In this document: positions 1 through 9,364 of the stretch, in pieces
How the letters are laid out: each line of letters begins with the position of its first letter
How positions within the stretch are numbered: the first letter of the stretch is position 1
From: Bacteroides salyersiae WAL 10018 = DSM 18765 = JCM 12988
GTDB lineage: Bacteria > Bacteroidota > Bacteroidia > Bacteroidales > Bacteroidaceae
Reading direction: 5' to 3'
Assembly: GCF_000381365.1 (NCBI RefSeq)
Contig: NZ_KB905466.1
Location: forward strand, 1,695,207 to 1,759,206
Length of the DNA: 64,000 nucleotides
Notes under the pieces: generated by a model
What the model saw: only the letters and a program-made list of their open reading frames with translations
What the model was told of the DNA's origin: nothing
Database searches by the model: none
Translations under genes and position numbers: made by a program

Positions 1-1186
1 TGACGTCCCGGACTACCATCTCTTCCAAAAGCTGCCTTCCCACTGTGGCGTCATAAGCATTTTGCCAACCGGCCAACTCGTCGATCACAAAAAGTCCCAA
101 CGAATCGCAAGCTTCCAGAAAATGAGTATCCGGCGGATAATGGGAACGGACTGCGTTCATGTTCATTTCTTTGATCAGCAGTACATCTTGAATGCTGATT
201 TCTTTGTTTGTGGTACGCCCGCCGTCAGGATGAAATGAATGACGGTTGATGCCTTTCATCACAATCTTCACTCCATTGACATAAAGCCCGTCTTTAGGAC
301 GGAATTCTACCGTACGGAATCCGATACGCTCTTGATGCTGATGAAGGGTACGGCCTTCTGCATCGAGCAGTTTCAAGGTAAGGAGGTAGAGATTCGGAGT
401 CTCCGGTGTCCAGGTACGGACCTCTTTCCACTGAGTATTTATCCGATACATGGAAGCGGTATCTGCAAGTGTGAAGAACCGTTCTTCGGTCTTATTGCTA
501 CCATCTGGAAAAGCGATTGCAGCAGACAACCGGTAACCCGGACAGGCACCGGTCAAATAAACATCCGCTTGCAGTTCTCCATCGGCAGAAGCGTTGACCG
601 CAATCCTTCCGATATGTTCTTTGGGCTTTATCTCGAGCCACACCGGACGATAAATCCCCCCAAACAGCCACCAGTCGGCCTTGCGCTCGGCGGCATTGAC
701 GGATTTATTTGCCGAATGTTTATTGACGCGTACTTCCAGCTTGTTCTTTCCACCCACATTCAGCAGGTCGGTGATATCATACGAGAAACGATAAAATCCG
801 CCTTGATGAACCGGGCCGGCCGGAGAACCGTTGACAAATACTTCCGTATCCGTCATCACCCCGTCAAAGACAATCCGTACCGTATGATCCTTATACATTT
901 TCGGCACCTTGAACGAATGCCGGTAAATTCCGGTTTCCATACTGGGATTCTTCACTCCTTTCTCCTTATACCAACGCCCGTAAGTATACGTTCCGAAGCC
1001 CTGCAACTCCCATTGTGAAGGCACTTCGATTTTGCTCCACCGCTGACTGTTATTCCCATCGGAACAATAAAAGTCCCATGTCACCGTGTGATTCAACCCC
1101 TCACCGGAAAGGTATTGCCGATGGGTGGACTGGGCAGATGCAGTCAGAAAAAGAAAAGCGAACAGGAAAGACAAGATAAGTTTCAT
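1..1186 (-). CDS. Glycoside hydrolase family 2 enzyme (beta-galactosidase-like), N-terminal part
   Basis: The gene begins at 1186 (ATG on the minus strand) and runs off the left edge, leaving about 395 codons. The product opens with a signal peptide (MKLILSFLFAFLFLTASAQ). It then shows the GH2 N-terminal sugar-binding fold with WWLFGGIYRPVWLE, an immunoglobulin-like middle domain, and the start of the TIM barrel with KGINRHSFHPDGGRT, AVRSHYPPD and DSLGLFVIDELAGWQN. These are standard GH2 landmarks. The catalytic glutamates lie beyond the window. GH2 enzymes in pectin loci usually remove beta-galactose, arabinose or glucuronate from side chains; the exact specificity cannot be read here. It follows the PL11 lyase gene on the same strand after a 206-base gap that holds a striking 22-bp dyad array. 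Confidence 0.9.
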   Translation of the reverse strand, partial: MKLILSFLFAFLFLTASAQSTHRQYLSGEGLNHTVTWDFYCSDGNNSQRWSKIEVPSQWELQGFGTYTYGRWYKEKGVKNPSMETGIYRHSFKVPKMYKDHTVRIVFDGVMTDTEVFVNGSPAGPVHQGGFYRFSYDITDLLNVGGKNKLEVRVNKHSANKSVNAAERKADWWLFGGIYRPVWLEIKPKEHIGRIAVNASADGELQADVYLTGACPGYRLSAAIAFPDGSNKTEERFFTLADTASMYRINTQWKEVRTWTPETPNLYLLTLKLLDAEGRTLHQHQERIGFRTVEFRPKDGLYVNGVKIVMKGINRHSFHPDGGRTTNKEISIQDVLLIKEMNMNAVRSHYPPDTHFLEACDSLGLFVIDELAGWQNAYDATVGRQLLEEMVVRDV

Positions 1187-1238
1187 GATGAATAATGAGT
1201 TATATTTGATGCATGTTTTATTATCGCTTCACATCCAT

Positions 1239-1315
1239 GAGACGAACGTCTCTCAATTATGAAACGCACATCTCTCAGTTGTGAGACGCGCGTCTCACAA
1301 CTGAGAGACGATTTA
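1239..1315. repeat. 22-bp tandem dyad array with a 38-bp perfect palindrome
   Basis: Three 22-bp units start at 1239, 1261 and 1283, with a partial fourth at 1305. Each unit carries the dyad GARACG-N2-CRTCTC; units 1 and 3 are perfect (GAGACG/CGTCTC). Positions 1271-1308 form a perfect 38-bp palindrome centred on CG at 1289-1290. The 22-bp period is about two helical turns, which suits either an operator array or a structured RNA leader. It lies between the PL11 stop (1393) and the GH2 start (1186). No poly-T run follows it on the minus strand, so a simple terminator is less likely. Confidence 0.85.
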
Positions 1316-1392
1316 AACGATTACTTGTTTCAACTCCGATTACCGGTTATCCACACGTTAATCCGGCTGTTCCCGGTAACGGATTGATTCTG

Positions 1393-4300
1393 TTATTTCA
1401 ATAGTTTCTTCACAAACTTCGTTGTTCCTACTTCTACTACAACCATATAGGCACCCTTCGGCAAGCCTTCCAGCCCACTGATGTACAGTGTTGCTCCTCC
1501 GTCCACCATATAGGCAGTCTGATACACAAGCGTACCCGCAGCAGAATACATCGAAACCATAGCACGTCCTGACACCTCCGCCGGGAACTCGATTGTGATT
1601 TCATCCGTAAAGTAAAGCGGATAAACATTCACATCGGGACGGAGAGTTCTTTCCGTCGAAATACCCGTCGGCTTATTGGCTTCATAACGTTCCTTTGCTT
1701 TAGCAGCACTCATCGCTCCTTCATAAATCTGAAGTTCATCGATTGCACCGGTAAACGGGGTATTGAAGTTTACATTGCAGTTACCGATCACAAACATCTC
1801 CGATTCCGAGATATCACCGGTCTTATCAGTCACTTCGCCTTGGAACACACCGTTGATATACATCTTCAATGTCTTGGTTTCGCCATCACGAACACAAACC
1901 ACATGATTCCATTCGCCATTGAAATACTGGGTAGCAGGAATGTCCAGATTGGATTTCGTAACATCGTCATCGATGCCGAATGTCAGATTTCCATTCTTAT
2001 ACTGCAATCCCATCCACTTTCCGGTAGCACCGGTCGAAGCATTCTTTGTGTGGCTGCCTTTATGGAACAGATACCAGTCGACACCGGTACCGCCGTCGGA
2101 ACGGAACCACAACTCAACACTGAAATCCTTAGTTCCCAATTGCAGGTCATCATAAGAGGCTTGTTCCATTCTGCGGTTGGCAGGAGTTGCAGGCAACTCC
2201 AATGCTTGTTGGCGAACACCGCTTATCCATGTAGGAGTGAAATTAACCGCTTCGGCCCTTCCATATACCGAATTGACAGCCGATGTACCGGCAGTCTCAT
2301 CAAACGGGAAATAAGCCAGCTCGTTCAATACCACCGGAGCTTTCACCTTAATCGTTCCGGAAAGGGTTGCCACGGTAAGCCCGCCGACACTCTCTATAGT
2401 ATATGCATAAGTACCTGTTGCTCCCGGAGTTCCCTCAATTGTAAAGAGACACTCTTCCTTATCCACCGTAACGGTAAGCCCTTCCGGCAACCCGGTAATT
2501 TTTACATCTTCGGCATTCTTCCACGAATATGAAATAGGAGAAATCGCTTCGCCCAATTCTACCGACTGATTCAAAAAGCCGATTCCTTTCTTTGCAAATG
2601 AAGCATTTTCCGTGTCCCAATCTCCTAAGTAATAGCCTAAATGAGGAGGTTGATTGTAAGCAACATTCTGCCAGGCAACTCCCATACGATAAACGTGATC
2701 GTGCATCAGAGTCGTTATTTTATATTCAGTAGGTATCACCGTTGTGAAAACCAACAGGTCGGAACACGTCTTCGAATCCCACAGAATGACCTCTTCGCGC
2801 CAGTCGCCAAAGATATCGGCACTCAGGTTGGGAGTGGCTTTGGTAGAATTGCAAGAAGCGGCATTGCTATAATCAGACAGAGTAATCATACGATTCACTT
2901 TCGTACCGTTCCACTTGTCTATCTTCACCCCATCCAGCAATTCATCCTGCAAATCACCGTCCCAATATACTCTGAAGTTCACTGAAGGACGATTCTTAGT
3001 CGCGATTATATTTCCTTTGCAATCGTACACATTTCCATTGGCCGTAGACCACATTTCAAACCCACGATAGTTCGGATCGATATCCGCAGCAATGCCACGT
3101 CCCACATCCGTTCCGGTCTTCTCGCCGAAGATGACTTCACCCGTTCCGGCGGAATGCATCTCATATCCATAAGCAGCCGTTTTTTCTTCATGAGGTGAAA
3201 ATACTTCCAGTCCTTCCAAATCGGGATCCAGATCGGAAAGATGAATGGCATCTCCATGCCCTAACCCGGTGCGATAGAGTGTTTTTCCATCATGATCGAT
3301 GACACAGGCACCATAAACGATCTCATCACATCCATCGCCGTCCACATCGGCTACCGACAAGTTATGGTTTCCCTGTCCGAAAGCACCCGAACCGGATACT
3401 TTGGAGTCATGTGCCCACCGCATCGTCAGTTTCGTTCCGTCAAAGTCGTATGCAGTCAGTGAGGTACGTGCATAATATCCACGACACATCACCAGACTCG
3501 GTTTTACTCCATCGAGGTAAGCGACACATGCCAGATAACGTTCCGAACGGTTCCCGTATCCATCGCCCCAATCGTTGATATTTCCGCGAAGAGGGCTATA
3601 GGCAATTGTTGAAATCTCTGCTCCCGTCTGCCCGTTAAAAACAGTCAGATATTCGGGGCCGTCCACTACAATCCCGGCCTTGCTTCCGGAAGAGCGGTAA
3701 TCGGCATTAGGATCATCACTGCCCATAATTACAAATTTGCCCTGACCATCGATTGTTCCCGGTGCCGTCTTACAAGCAATTTCGGCCTTGCCGTCACCGT
3801 CCAGATCGTATACCATAAACTGAGTATAGTGGGCACCGGCACGGATGTTCTTTCCGAGATCAATTCTCCACATAAAAGTACCGTCCAATTTATAACAGTC
3901 CAGATATACATTTCCCGTATATCCATAGAAAGAGTTATCACGCGAATTGGTAGGATCCCATTTCACTATAATTTCATATTCTCCGTCTCCATCCATATCG
4001 CCTACGCTGCAATCATTCGGAGTATATGTGTACTCCTGCCCGTCGGGATACGTTTCACGGGTTTTATCTTTATCTGTCTGAACCACATCATAGGGCAGAG
4101 TCACTCCGCCTTCCGGACGTTTCAGAGGAATTTTCTTAAATTGCTCTGCCCATACGGTCACTTCTTTCGTTGTCTCGGTCGTTGTACCATCCAATATTCC
4201 TTTAAGGACATAACGGGAATCGACCGTACCGTCTTTATCGACATAATTAGTAGTGGTTACTACCGGAGCAGCCGTAATCTTCACGCCATCCCGGTAGATA

Positions 4301-4473
4301 TCGAAACCTAATTTTCTTGTATCCGTGGCCAGACTGCGCCAAGACAGGAACACACCGTCGGAAGACTTCACGGCAACAACGCCTCTCCCCAACTTTTCCT
4401 GGGCCTGCCCCCAAAGAGGCATCATCATGCCTCCAAGGAGCAAAAACCATAATACTATGCTTAATTTCTTCAT
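1393..4473 (-). CDS. PL11 rhamnogalacturonan lyase with LamG and C-terminal sorting-like domain
   Basis: A secreted 1026-residue endo-acting lyase that should cleave the rhamnogalacturonan I backbone by beta-elimination. After a signal peptide (about residues 1-25) there is a beta-sandwich (30-115) and the PL11 propeller (120-630), with Ca-binding signatures VGDMDGDGEYEI, YDLDGDGKAEIACK and VADVDGDGCDEIVYG. Beyond the usual roughly 600-residue PL11 length come an Ig-like segment (640-715), a LamG/concanavalin-like domain (740-945) and a C-terminal beta domain of the type called T9SS type A sorting domain (about 950-1026, ending KGAYMVVVEVGTTKFVKKLLK-like). The gene lies 6 bases behind the second susD and is probably the last strongly coupled gene of that operon. 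A second, shorter PL11 at 36252-38087 lacks these extensions. Confidence 0.93.
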   Translation of the reverse strand: MKKLSIVLWFLLLGGMMMPLWGQAQEKLGRGVVAVKSSDGVFLSWRSLATDTRKLGFDIYRDGVKITAAPVVTTTNYVDKDGTVDSRYVLKGILDGTTTETTKEVTVWAEQFKKIPLKRPEGGVTLPYDVVQTDKDKTRETYPDGQEYTYTPNDCSVGDMDGDGEYEIIVKWDPTNSRDNSFYGYTGNVYLDCYKLDGTFMWRIDLGKNIRAGAHYTQFMVYDLDGDGKAEIACKTAPGTIDGQGKFVIMGSDDPNADYRSSGSKAGIVVDGPEYLTVFNGQTGAEISTIAYSPLRGNINDWGDGYGNRSERYLACVAYLDGVKPSLVMCRGYYARTSLTAYDFDGTKLTMRWAHDSKVSGSGAFGQGNHNLSVADVDGDGCDEIVYGACVIDHDGKTLYRTGLGHGDAIHLSDLDPDLEGLEVFSPHEEKTAAYGYEMHSAGTGEVIFGEKTGTDVGRGIAADIDPNYRGFEMWSTANGNVYDCKGNIIATKNRPSVNFRVYWDGDLQDELLDGVKIDKWNGTKVNRMITLSDYSNAASCNSTKATPNLSADIFGDWREEVILWDSKTCSDLLVFTTVIPTEYKITTLMHDHVYRMGVAWQNVAYNQPPHLGYYLGDWDTENASFAKKGIGFLNQSVELGEAISPISYSWKNAEDVKITGLPEGLTVTVDKEECLFTIEGTPGATGTYAYTIESVGGLTVATLSGTIKVKAPVVLNELAYFPFDETAGTSAVNSVYGRAEAVNFTPTWISGVRQQALELPATPANRRMEQASYDDLQLGTKDFSVELWFRSDGGTGVDWYLFHKGSHTKNASTGATGKWMGLQYKNGNLTFGIDDDVTKSNLDIPATQYFNGEWNHVVCVRDGETKTLKMYINGVFQGEVTDKTGDISESEMFVIGNCNVNFNTPFTGAIDELQIYEGAMSAAKAKERYEANKPTGISTERTLRPDVNVYPLYFTDEITIEFPAEVSGRAMVSMYSAAGTLVYQTAYMVDGGATLYISGLEGLPKGAYMVVVEVGTTKFVKKLLK

Positions 4474-4479
4474 TCGATC

Positions 4480-6201
4480 TTACTTATTCAACTTCAAATC
4501 ATATTTTATAAACCAGTTCTCCTCAGTTGCTTCCAGATTGCTGCCTACAGAAGTCGCAGTAGTATATTTCTCAGCAACCTTATCCGCCCATATCTTACGT
4601 GCCTTGTCGCCCCAGCGTCTTGCCGAACGCAACATCGTGTAATAAGTACGTGCTTCACCGGCAGACTCCAATCTCGATTCTTCTACAAGCAGCGAGTCTA
4701 CCATCCAATGGGCATATTCGGGTTCAACAATCACATCGTTGGTGGTTTCGTCTTCTCCCAATATCCATTCTCCCACAGCCGGTACATTCACACGACCACG
4801 AACACCCTGACAATTCAACTGACTTTCTTTGCCTACACACTGATAAAGGCAAATAGGATAGTCAGAGAATGGAGGATCGAACATATTAGCATTCTTATTA
4901 TAGAGCGAGCCGAAATTCTGTCGGGCAGAAGACTGACCGTTAAGGAATTGCAGTGCTTCGCGATAACGTCCCAATCCGGCGCAGGCTTCGGCCAGCCATA
5001 AGTGAATATCAGCAGCTTTATAGTAACACAAGGGTACGTCATTACGATAAATATAATCACTGGTAGTATGAGCCCCTAGGAATTTATAAAAAATCAATCC
5101 TTCCGTACTTTCTTTATAAGACTTATTGATACCCCGATATTTCTGGTCATTAGCTCCGCTCTTTTCCCAACGGGTTACGGCAGCCGCAGCCGGACGCAGA
5201 TAATATTTATTGGGATAAGTATTAGAGAAATACTCAATTACATGGTTCGTCTGCTTTTTGCTATAATCATAGAAAGCAACGGAGATATGGTCCTGACGAT
5301 TATACGAGGTAGTTGAAAACAACTGACTCCATGATCCCTCATACTTTGACTTATTCAAAGTAAAACTGGCCTCTTGAGTTCCCCCTGTACGAATGATACT
5401 CACACAGTTATCCCATACCTTCTGATAATAAACAGCGTTCTCCTCAGCAGTATTCTCTTTTTTAGTCTTATACAAATACAATTCTGCCAACAAACACTCG
5501 GGAGTGGGACAAATACGGTTCCATTCCAATGATTCGGGAGAGTCGCCTTGACCCGGATATAAAGTATTAGACCAACGGATATCTCCTTTCCCATTGACAC
5601 CATTCATACCCGTTTCAATCAGATCGATGCATTTATCGATAATTCCATCAAACTTAAGCACCGGATATTGAGACAAATCCTGATAAGTGGCCAAAGGATC
5701 ATCCAGATAAACCGCTTCTCCATAAATTTTAGCAAGCATCAGATATGCCCAGGCTTTGTATCTCAATGCTCCACCTATAATACCATTATAATCACTTGTC
5801 GACAATACAGTAGGATACTTCTCTTTATATTCAAATACATGCTCCAGATAGTCATTACTATTCAATATCACGGCATAAAACCCTTTAGGATCAGCCAATG
5901 CATTATCAGAGAACGGCTGTTGCAAATCCTTGTAATTATAAACGTCCCACATTTCTACCGGAGCATTAGTAGTAGGTTCCAGCAGGTCTCCACGAAGGCC
6001 TTCCAAGAACATTGCCTGATCTACTACATCCTGCACACAGGCAGCCAACCCCATATATCCGGTATACAACTCATAAGAAGTACCGATATAATCTTTTTCC
6101 AGCAATGTGTCATCCGTATTAGGTGCAAAGAAATCATCGCACCCGGACAACAGGGGAAATAACAAAGCCAAGAAATATATTTTCTTTTTCATAATCTTCA
6201 C
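4480..6201 (-). CDS. SusD/RagB-family surface glycan-binding lipoprotein
   Basis: 573 residues. The lipobox is LLSGC with Cys21 followed by an acidic stretch (DDFFAP), matching surface-exposed Bacteroides lipoproteins. The body has the SusD helical/TPR layout: an early ALRYKAWAYLMLAKIYGE segment, LYLYKTKKE, and a late AADIHLWLAEACAGLGRYREAL and MLRSARRWGD. SusD proteins cap the outer-membrane SusC transporter and help load oligosaccharides. It lies 8 bases behind its SusC partner (6210-9347). Sequence divergence from the other SusD in the window (12563-14050) suggests the two pairs take different oligosaccharides of the same polymer; that is inference. Confidence 0.92.
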   Translation of the reverse strand: MKIMKKKIYFLALLFPLLSGCDDFFAPNTDDTLLEKDYIGTSYELYTGYMGLAACVQDVVDQAMFLEGLRGDLLEPTTNAPVEMWDVYNYKDLQQPFSDNALADPKGFYAVILNSNDYLEHVFEYKEKYPTVLSTSDYNGIIGGALRYKAWAYLMLAKIYGEAVYLDDPLATYQDLSQYPVLKFDGIIDKCIDLIETGMNGVNGKGDIRWSNTLYPGQGDSPESLEWNRICPTPECLLAELYLYKTKKENTAEENAVYYQKVWDNCVSIIRTGGTQEASFTLNKSKYEGSWSQLFSTTSYNRQDHISVAFYDYSKKQTNHVIEYFSNTYPNKYYLRPAAAAVTRWEKSGANDQKYRGINKSYKESTEGLIFYKFLGAHTTSDYIYRNDVPLCYYKAADIHLWLAEACAGLGRYREALQFLNGQSSARQNFGSLYNKNANMFDPPFSDYPICLYQCVGKESQLNCQGVRGRVNVPAVGEWILGEDETTNDVIVEPEYAHWMVDSLLVEESRLESAGEARTYYTMLRSARRWGDKARKIWADKVAEKYTTATSVGSNLEATEENWFIKYDLKLNK

Positions 6202-6209
6202 CTTTAATA

Positions 6210-9200
6210 TTAGAATTGAACTTTAAAACCTAACTTCACAGTGCGTGGAGAAGCTATCTTACCGTAATCAAAGCCACGCATAGAGCTATCATAAGAGTAC
6301 ATTGTTTCCGGATCCATACCCAGATATTTGGTAGCAGTAAATAAGTTCTCGGCAGCAACAAACACGGTAGTCCCGGCAAACAGATTAAACTTATAGCTTA
6401 CCATCAACTCTTTCAGTTTCAAATAAGAAGCATCCTCTATCCAGCGATCAGAAAAGCGACTGTTTTCCATCGGGTCACCGTATACGGCACGAGGAATATC
6501 CGTTATCTGGCCTTCATACATCCACCGCCGCGTTACGGAAGTCAACTGATTGGAAAAATCAGACATGGATTCCATGGTACGTCTTACGGCATTATACATT
6601 TTATTTCCTTTGCTATAACCAAATACGGCTGATACTGCCAGCCCCTTGTATTGGAAATTAGTATAGAAAGTTCCATAAAAGTCTGGAAGGGCGTTACCCA
6701 AATTCACGCGATCCTCCTTATCTATCTTACCATCACCGTTCTGATCGACAAAACGCATATCACCGGCGGCAAAAGCAACCCCGATAGCATTAGTCAATGC
6801 CTGTCCGTCTTTTCCGGCAGCAACAACAGCGTCATCCGTTGCAAACACACCATCCGTCTGATAGCCATAGAAAGAGTACAACGGTTGTCCCACTTCAGAA
6901 ATAACGGCAGAGCCATCACTCATGGAAAGAATCATCGAATTCTCTCCGCCCAAACTCTTCACTTCATTCTTATTGGTAGAAATCGTACCACCTACATACC
7001 ATTTGAAATCGCGATTCTGAATCAAAGCAAGCTGTGCACCAAATTCGATACCTTTATTAGAAACTTCGCCTAAATTACGGTACATGCAATCCGTTCCATA
7101 TACCGAAGAAATCGTTACAGGCATAATCAGGTCTTTGCTTCTGCTGTCGAAATAATCCAAAGAGAACGTCAAACGGTTATTAAACATAGCCACATCCAAG
7201 CCTAAATTCCAGGTATTTGTTCTTTCAGGGGTAATTTTCACACTGGGTATCCCTGCGCGTACCAATCCGGAAAGCCCTTTAAATACTCTGTTCAAATAGT
7301 AATATTCGCCGATAGAAGATGCAAAGCGGCTATTACCGGTCATCACATATTCCGTACGTAAATTCACATCGTTCAAGAAAGTAACATTCTTAAACAATGT
7401 ATTGCGGATGTTCCAAGCTGCATTGACAGCCGGGTAAAGATAAATACGAGCCGCGTCAGCCCCCACTGCAGATGAACCGTCTGCTGCCAGATTAGCGCCA
7501 GCAAAGAATTGATTATTATAATTATACTTCACAGAAGCATTATAATTCATCCAATTCCATTTATTTATATATCCAAAATAGTTACGTCCGATAGATTGCA
7601 CATTGTTCAGTGTCTTATAATAGTCATTTGCGGTGTTGTATCCACTTCCTGCATTATAATCAATGCTATTCATTGCAATTTGTCCACCCAAAGAGGCGGC
7701 AATTGTATGTATATGGGCAATCTTTTTAAGATAAGATAAATTCAAAGCATAATATGTGTTCAATGTCGTTCCTTCTGCCGAACGTACTGTGTTTTTGGCT
7801 AACTGATTATCCAAAGGCATGATTGTCATAGAACTCATCCCGGGAACAAATGCATCTTCCTGTTTCAAATTATAATTTAATCCGAAGGTGGCTTTCAGTT
7901 TCCAATTCTCATTGATGCGGTATTGCAACCCGGCATCAAGAAGCACATCATAAGCGTGCTCTTTCATTTCGACATCGTTAACGACTGCCAACGGATTACT
8001 TACACTATTGTTCACAATCAATGCTCCGTCTTCGTCACGAATGGATGCAAAATCGGGCAAAAGGTTATTCTTGTCATCTTTGTTATAAGGCGAAAATAAC
8101 GGACCTTTGCGTAAAGCAGTCAGAAGAGGATTGGTTTCAAGCACCATTCCCTGCTCGGCCACCCGATTATTAGTATAAGCAAACGAAATGGTCGAGAACA
8201 AAGAAACGTTTTTACTCAATGTCACATCCGCATTCATACGGGCATAATATTTCGACGAATTCGTCTCTTCCACTGTTCCTTGTTTATTTTTTACTCCAAT
8301 AGAAAAATCATATTTAGCAATAGCATCACCACCCTTAATTTTCAATACATTATCCGTAACAAAAGCATTCCGATAAATCAAATCCTGCCAATCGGTATTG
8401 TTATTATACAGATACTTGTAATAAAATTCAGGATCATCTTTCAAATACGGAAAAGCATTCAACGCATCAGACATATCTTCATATTTCGTCAAAGCCACAT
8501 TTCCCATCAAGCTTTTATAATCGTCTACGCCCAATACCGGCAATGTAGAAGTATTCCAGGATAATCCGTATTGGCCTATAAACTCTACTTTAGTATCCAA
8601 ATCGGCTGCTTTATCCGTTTCAATCATTATTACTCCATTGGAACCTAAAGAACCATACATGGCAGCATCTGCACCTTTCAAAACCGTTATGTTTTCTATG
8701 TCCTGAACATTCAGAATATTAAAAATATCCTTGGAGTATCCACCGATAATACCCGATTCATTCATATCAGGCATATAAGGTACTCCATTAACCACGATCA
8801 ACGGAGTAGAATTGGCAATCATCGTATTCACACCACGGATACTAAAGAAACTGCCTTCCTGGCTCTGTCCGCTTTTTGATATCAATTGAAGCCCCGGAAT
8901 GTTTCTAAACCCCTCCTCAACGTCTGTCAAGTTTAAGTTCAACCCATTCTTACTTACCGAACTCAAGTTTGTCGACTTATTCTTCTGAACGACCATTCCG
9001 CGAAACGGTAACGTCACTTTCTCGGAATACCCCTTCATGTCTTCGGGTATCATCACAATCTGTACCTGTTCACGATTAGCAACCGGTTCTTCTTTGGTAT
9101 AGAAACCGGGACACCATACCGAAATTGTGGCTTTTGCCGGTACGCCATCTACAGAGAAACGCCCAAGACTGTCACACTCCACAGTTTTGTCCACACCCGA

Positions 9201-9347
9201 TATGGTAATTATTGCATCAGGCAAGGGCCGGTTAGCATAGGAACTAACCACTTTACCCGAAACTTTTATTCCACCTTTCTGTGCCATTAAATTTGAAAGG
9301 CTCAGGATGGAAAAGAATATTATCAATATAATTTTATACTTATTCAT
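6210..9347 (-). CDS. SusC-family TonB-dependent outer-membrane transporter
   Basis: 1045 residues. Signal peptide 1-22, then a carboxypeptidase-D-like regulatory domain (about 25-100, VSGKVVSSYANRPLPDA), the plug with FSIRGVNTMIANSTPLIVVNG and VLKGADAAMYGSLGSNGVIMIET, and the 22-strand barrel. It ends in aromatic Phe (LGFKVQF) as outer-membrane barrels do. No N-terminal STN signalling domain precedes the CPD domain, so it is not an anti-sigma-coupled transporter. It would import pectic oligosaccharides into the periplasm together with the SusD encoded directly downstream. Confidence 0.95.
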   Translation of the reverse strand: MNKYKIILIIFFSILSLSNLMAQKGGIKVSGKVVSSYANRPLPDAIITISGVDKTVECDSLGRFSVDGVPAKATISVWCPGFYTKEEPVANREQVQIVMIPEDMKGYSEKVTLPFRGMVVQKNKSTNLSSVSKNGLNLNLTDVEEGFRNIPGLQLISKSGQSQEGSFFSIRGVNTMIANSTPLIVVNGVPYMPDMNESGIIGGYSKDIFNILNVQDIENITVLKGADAAMYGSLGSNGVIMIETDKAADLDTKVEFIGQYGLSWNTSTLPVLGVDDYKSLMGNVALTKYEDMSDALNAFPYLKDDPEFYYKYLYNNNTDWQDLIYRNAFVTDNVLKIKGGDAIAKYDFSIGVKNKQGTVEETNSSKYYARMNADVTLSKNVSLFSTISFAYTNNRVAEQGMVLETNPLLTALRKGPLFSPYNKDDKNNLLPDFASIRDEDGALIVNNSVSNPLAVVNDVEMKEHAYDVLLDAGLQYRINENWKLKATFGLNYNLKQEDAFVPGMSSMTIMPLDNQLAKNTVRSAEGTTLNTYYALNLSYLKKIAHIHTIAASLGGQIAMNSIDYNAGSGYNTANDYYKTLNNVQSIGRNYFGYINKWNWMNYNASVKYNYNNQFFAGANLAADGSSAVGADAARIYLYPAVNAAWNIRNTLFKNVTFLNDVNLRTEYVMTGNSRFASSIGEYYYLNRVFKGLSGLVRAGIPSVKITPERTNTWNLGLDVAMFNNRLTFSLDYFDSRSKDLIMPVTISSVYGTDCMYRNLGEVSNKGIEFGAQLALIQNRDFKWYVGGTISTNKNEVKSLGGENSMILSMSDGSAVISEVGQPLYSFYGYQTDGVFATDDAVVAAGKDGQALTNAIGVAFAAGDMRFVDQNGDGKIDKEDRVNLGNALPDFYGTFYTNFQYKGLAVSAVFGYSKGNKMYNAVRRTMESMSDFSNQLTSVTRRWMYEGQITDIPRAVYGDPMENSRFSDRWIEDASYLKLKELMVSYKFNLFAGTTVFVAAENLFTATKYLGMDPETMYSYDSSMRGFDYGKIASPRTVKLGFKVQF

Positions 9348-9364
9348 TGCTCTAATGCTTAAGA

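Noticed and set aside
239..1018. Plus-strand open frame of 259 codons
   Set aside because: It is antisense to the GH2 gene, whose minus-strand translation shows clear family motifs.
1239..1315. CRISPR array reading of the 22-bp repeats
   Set aside because: There are no unique spacers; the whole 22-bp unit repeats.
1840..2532. Plus-strand open frame inside the PL11 gene
   Set aside because: Shadow of the lyase gene; no domain, no signal.
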